Below, piece after piece: positions 8,101-9,764 of a stretch of DNA of 9,764 bases. The notes beneath the pieces were generated by a model, which saw only the letters and a list, made by a program, of their open reading frames with translations, did not search any database and was not told where the DNA came from. A program made the position numbers and the translations under genes. Position 1 is the stretch's first letter, and every line of letters starts with the position of its first letter. The stretch is from Elusimicrobiota bacterium (GTDB lineage Bacteria > Elusimicrobiota > Elusimicrobia > UBA1565 > UBA9628): positions 1 through 9,764 of the forward strand of contig JAQUMZ010000072.1 of the NCBI GenBank assembly GCA_028717865.1. The letters run 5' to 3'.

Positions 8101-9764
8101 CCCTGCTCGAAGGCAGGCTCGTGCTGGGCAGCGCGCCGTCCGGTCCCATCCGGGGCATCTTCGCGGCGGGAGGGTTCTCCTATGCCCTGACCCCGCGCGG
8201 GGTGTTCGCGCTGGATGGGCGGGGGTGGTCCGCGGTCAAAAACTCGGTCAAGGCCGGGCGATTCGGGGGCTTCGTCGGGGCCTGCGGCGGCCGGGCCTAT
8301 ATCGAGGTCAAGAACGATCTTTATGAAATCGAGGGCAAGAACCTCAGGCTTTGCCTCCAGGGCCGGGGTTCGTCGAAGACCAGGCTTTACTTGTCGGGCG
8401 GCAAGGCCTTCCTTGTCTTCGACGCAGGCCTCTACGAGGCCGAGGGCCGTTCCTGGCGCCGGCTCGCCGCCGACGTGCCGGATAATTTGGACGGGAACGT
8501 CGAGTTCTTCGACGGCCGGCCGCACATGATCGGCCGGGCCGGCTATCCCGATCCCAAGGCCAAGCTGGCGCGTTTGGAGGGAGGCGCTTGGCGGCCGGTC
8601 GAGCCGCGGCTCGCGAATATCACGGCGATCATGGCGGCTGGCGGAATACTTTACGCGGAAGACGGGGATAATCGTCTTTTCGAACGGGAAGGACGGGGCG
8701 AATGGCGCGAGCCTTTCGCGGGCCGGGGCGGGATCAAGCCCTTCAAGCACGAGGGCCGCCTCCACGCCATCGTCGAGGACGGGTTGTGGCGCCGGGACGA
8801 GCGCGGCTGGCGCCGCGTCGCCGGCCCTTTCCACCTGGAAAGCTACGGCATGGCCAGCCGGGGCGATGAGCTGTTCCTGATCGGCCGGCGTCTGAAGCGC
8901 AGGACGGGCGCGAATCCGACCATGGTGGTGCGCCTCAAGAACGGGCGCTGGGACGTCCAGCGGGGCCTGGACGGCTTGGTCCTGGACGCCGCGGAATCGG
9001 CCGGCAAGCGCTGCGCCTTGACCACGCACGGCTTGTTTATCTCCGGGCCGGAGGAGAATGCTTGGAGCCGGCTGGCGCGGGGCGAGTTCTCGCCCAAGCT
9101 GGCGGTTTCGGTCCGCGGACTTTTTGCCGGATCCGATCGCGGCATGTTCGTGCTGAGCGCTCCGCCCGCGGGACTGGCGCCGGATTGGCGGGATCGGATG
9201 CTGCGCGAGCTGGGCACGGGCATAAGCGCGGGCCAGGCCGAGGCGGTGGAGGCCTCCTCCCCCGCCTCGAACCAGGACGGCGACATCCTGGGGCCGCATG
9301 GCGAGTCCTTGTTCTCGGGCCTCGGGCGCCTGTTGGGCGCGGTCCGGCGCGCCTTCGCGGCGCCGGCGCAGCCCGCGCCGCCGCCCTGGCCGGCCCTGGA
9401 GCGCTGGCTGGGAGCGGTCAAGGCGGCCTTCGCATCCAAGCCCGAGATTGCCGGCGTCTGGTCCGTCCTGGAGCGCCGGCTGGCCGGGGAACTGGGGCTG
9501 GAACCCGTCGCGGGACAGGCGCGAGCTTGGGCCGCCAAGACCCAGGACCTGCTCAGGAACGATTCTTCCCGATCCTTGGAGGGCGCCCTGGCCGAGGCCT
9601 TCGCCGCGGTTAATTCGCTGGCTCCCGACAGCCGGCGGGCGGTTCAAGGGCTTCTCGAGCGGGGAATAATGGCGTGGCCGGAATTGGCGGCGGAGCAGTT
9701 GCTCCGGTTCCAGGGCCGTTTGTACGCCGTCACGAAAGAGGGCAAGCTCTATGCGGCTGATAGA
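5124..9764 (+). CDS. Giant exported modular protein: helical bundle plus beta-propeller repeats (3' end cut by window)
   Basis: The frame is open for 1547 codons from ATG 5124 and reaches the window end without a stop. A short hydrophobic signal-like segment (1-18) is followed by an Ala/Pro-rich leader with an AVFDN motif (84-88), then four modules. Each module has a helical part ('W..LE..L ... LR ... LE.ALA ... R.V..L..GI'), then repeated strands of the form 'G.LYA.T..GLF...G.W', and closes with 'L.PDWR..ML.E' (residues 359, 859 and 1351). Modules 2 and 3 are 497 and 491 residues; module 1 is shorter; module 4 is cut. The strand repeats suggest seven to nine beta-propeller blades, though I recognise no named propeller family. 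The start overlaps the upstream stop (TGATG) with no clear ribosome binding site, so translational coupling is likely. Possible roles are a secreted scaffold, adhesin or client of the upstream ATPase/VWA pair. The coding call is strong; the function is unknown. Confidence 0.9.
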   Translation, partial: MTQAWLLALLAALPVAAARISIRPMVPTVLPRLTPAPALAPQTLPAASMLPPAAVPVLAVERLEQDWNIQALREDGARDGALAAVFDNARTPGDAPAVGAAASRDGPAPSGLGEADADIWSAMERQVADDLSITLKPGLSQAWAKEAYAWLRENPDAPLEVALARTLAKVQFLDPETAERAENSLAAIANFLPGADVHRVMRTSRGLCAFSDQGIFLLERGRWKLLFPGNFKLNTTFPPYERDGKLFVVVAKPFGLAFEIAGDNIRELGSAYREPPPVRWGPYWVRRRRVKNNLNAYQTKTVAVAGKRFVATDQGLFELRGRVRVPLPVYDIVDLAADERGLVIATGSGVKILNSHEHLPPDWRRTLLKEVSDHVEAVRTDSAAGETARERHGVSSDGDVRDGDGKLLFTGLGRLLGAARRAFADQEIEPVWGALEGWLAQLPGLQIKTGRTGPWRRAAARMLREDTARPLPEVVAEAAARAYGLTDEARRRVEAALAQGIVRGAVPFPVPDGKVERLMSFKGRLYAFTDRGLHVFARGRWELVSAGVFLQRGVFERAGKLLVCDGKRVYELDGAGLTPILDKASGFHYFRLSDGEEYLADHDGGLFRGEAGGWRRVSAPGAVVAMGQTEGVLYVMARTESWQTADQAKLFRREGDAWKPLPNLVTHGGLIVEHEGKVYAQDIWTANFKQFQGLGASDIIAGENVRYLRKSGDRLYAMTASSKLFALEGGRWRPAFPDGLEDDFLAPGGELYVRRPRLSNTTEVWRGDGAGSARIWTKQEIAGGMTRFGNSLEDLIDHEGRRYVLTAKGLLFDARKDGWTPVFQEAGSAGLAPVPGGMVFAGRKGKGLFQVIFARDEHLRDWRAGVLASLEREVQGLQQAQAAGPAAAPVVEKSGDVLADDGKSLFSGLGRWLGGVLARFAAKPQAAAPWDGLARWVAKALNSAIEPGTIARWPEAAAELLRQQPDLPLETALARSLSRLKGWPLESEKRVAALLEGRLVLGSAPSGPIRGIFAAGGFSYALTPRGVFALDGRGWSAVKNSVKAGRFGGFVGACGGRAYIEVKNDLYEIEGKNLRLCLQGRGSSKTRLYLSGGKAFLVFDAGLYEAEGRSWRRLAADVPDNLDGNVEFFDGRPHMIGRAGYPDPKAKLARLEGGAWRPVEPRLANITAIMAAGGILYAEDGDNRLFEREGRGEWREPFAGRGGIKPFKHEGRLHAIVEDGLWRRDERGWRRVAGPFHLESYGMASRGDELFLIGRRLKRRTGANPTMVVRLKNGRWDVQRGLDGLVLDAAESAGKRCALTTHGLFISGPEENAWSRLARGEFSPKLAVSVRGLFAGSDRGMFVLSAPPAGLAPDWRDRMLRELGTGISAGQAEAVEASSPASNQDGDILGPHGESLFSGLGRLLGAVRRAFAAPAQPAPPPWPALERWLGAVKAAFASKPEIAGVWSVLERRLAGELGLEPVAGQARAWAAKTQDLLRNDSSRSLEGALAEAFAAVNSLAPDSRRAVQGLLERGIMAWPELAAEQLLRFQGRLYAVTKEGKLYAADR
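5307..5387 (+). other. Leader motif RLE...LAAVFDN in gene 3
   Basis: Residues 62-88 of the giant protein carry RLE, then 21 residues, then FDN preceded by LAAV. This is the counterpart of the block in gene 2 and sits in the same place, after the signal peptide and Ala/Pro-rich stretch and before the first folded domain. Confidence 0.55.
5469..6314 (+). repeat. Gene 3 module 1 (short form)
   Basis: About 282 residues. The helical part begins at Trp120 ('W..MERQV') and includes 'APLEVALART', matching the helices of the other modules. The strand part has only about four repeats, such as 'RGLCAFSDQGIFLLERGRW' and 'GKRFVATDQGLFEL', and ends in 'LPPDWRRTLLKE' (6198-6233). No LFSGLGRLLG block precedes it. 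It looks like a shortened or ancestral version of the later modules. Confidence 0.7.
6315..6395 (+). repeat. SLFSGLGRLLGAxRRAFA motif, copy 1 (gene 3 module 2)
   Basis: A 27-residue block starting GDV and containing LLFTGLGRLLGAARRAFA. It aligns without gaps to the copies at 7806 and 9279. Hydrophobic and basic residues alternate as expected of a cationic amphipathic helix. It sits 35 codons after the DWR that closes module 1. Confidence 0.85.
6315..7805 (+). repeat. Gene 3 module 2 (full length)
   Basis: 497 residues: LLFTGLGRLLG block, helical bundle ('W.ALEGWL', 'PLPEVVAEAAARA', 'RRRVEAALAQGIV'), then about eight strand repeats from roughly 6663 to 7697 with recurring 'G.LYA.T..GLF' and 'G.WRP' elements, closing with 'LRDWRAGVLASLE' (7698-7736) and a Gln/Ala-rich spacer. 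Spacing of about 40-45 residues per repeat fits propeller blades; the fold is inferred. Confidence 0.75.
7806..7886 (+). repeat. SLFSGLGRWLG motif, copy 2 (gene 3 module 3)
   Basis: A 27-residue block starting GDV and containing SLFSGLGRWLGGVLARFA, 497 codons after the first copy and 33 codons after the DWR that closes module 2. The first 17 bases coding for SLFSGL are identical to those of the third copy. Confidence 0.85.
7806..9278 (+). repeat. Gene 3 module 3 (full length)
   Basis: 491 residues with the same order as module 2: SLFSGLGRWLG block, helices ('W.GLARWV', 'LPLETALARSLSRL', 'EKRVAALLEGRLV'), then about eight strand repeats from roughly 8139 to 9173, including 'FSYALTPRGVFALDGRGW' and 'GRLHAIVEDGLWRRDERGW', closing with 'LAPDWRDRMLREL' (9174-9212). 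It is clearly homologous to module 2 but well diverged, so the duplication is not recent. Confidence 0.75.
9279..9359 (+). repeat. SLFSGLGRLLGAVRRAFA motif, copy 3 (gene 3 module 4)
   Basis: A 27-residue block starting GDI and containing SLFSGLGRLLGAVRRAFA, 491 codons after the second copy and 31 codons after the DWR that closes module 3. It is followed by a Pro-rich spacer and two consecutive W..LER helices. Confidence 0.85.
9279..9764 (+). repeat. Gene 3 module 4 (cut by window end)
   Basis: The SLFSGLGRLLG block, a Pro-rich spacer, helices ('LEGALAEAFAAV', 'RRAVQGLLERGIM') and the first strand repeat ('FQGRLYAVTKEGKLYAADR') are visible before the edge. The helix W..LER occurs twice in a row (Trp at 9387 and 9459), unlike modules 2 and 3. 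About 330 more residues are expected beyond the window if the module is full length. Confidence 0.75.

Noticed and set aside
6756..9647. Minus-strand open frame of about 963 codons opposite gene 3
   Set aside because: The plus frame carries periodic modules with conserved landmarks, which random sequence would not give. The minus translation shows only the shadow of that repetition.
5560..9764. Classical Kelch, WD40 or NHL repeat protein
   Set aside because: I do not see the Kelch double-Gly plus Tyr/Trp pattern, the WD40 GH...WD pattern or an NHL signature. Only a generic propeller-like 'G.LYA.T..GLF' pattern is visible.

Overview
The window is high-GC bacterial DNA (roughly two thirds G+C by eye) filled by one tightly packed plus-strand operon of three genes. 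There is no RNA gene, insertion sequence, CRISPR array or intergenic gap. Both outer genes are cut by the window edges, so promoter and terminator lie outside. The long Ala/Pro/Val-rich leaders on genes 2 and 3 recall predicted exported proteins of Elusimicrobiota-type metagenomic genomes. That is a stylistic impression from memory, not a proven assignment.

Layout: (1) positions 2-2140, the 3' part of a tandem AAA+ ATPase with two MoxR/midasin-like modules; (2) positions 2140-5124, an exported-looking 994-residue protein with an HExxH metallopeptidase-like domain, a 175-residue charged linker and a C-terminal CobT/NorD-like von Willebrand A (VWA) domain with a complete metal-ion-dependent adhesion site (MIDAS); (3) positions 5124 to beyond 9764, a very large exported-looking protein, open for 1547 codons and still open at the edge. 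Gene 3 is built of modules of about 490-500 residues, each with a helical bundle followed by a predicted beta-propeller. Both junctions are TGATG stop/start overlaps.

An AAA+ ATPase paired with a MIDAS-type VWA protein is a known chaperone/remodelling arrangement (MoxR-VWA, RavA-ViaA, CbbQ-CbbO, NorQ-NorD, CobS-CobT). Here the pair is coupled to a giant modular protein that I do not recognise. Genes 2 and 3 share two sequence elements: an N-terminal 'RLE...AVFDN' block, and a short 'LxRxLGAAxxAFA' helix found once in gene 2 and at the head of three gene 3 modules. This suggests one system in which the ATPase/VWA-metallopeptidase pair could process, load or remodel the giant propeller protein. 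That functional link is inference. The main puzzle is compartment: the ATPase must work on cytoplasmic ATP, while genes 2 and 3 both appear to start with signal peptides.
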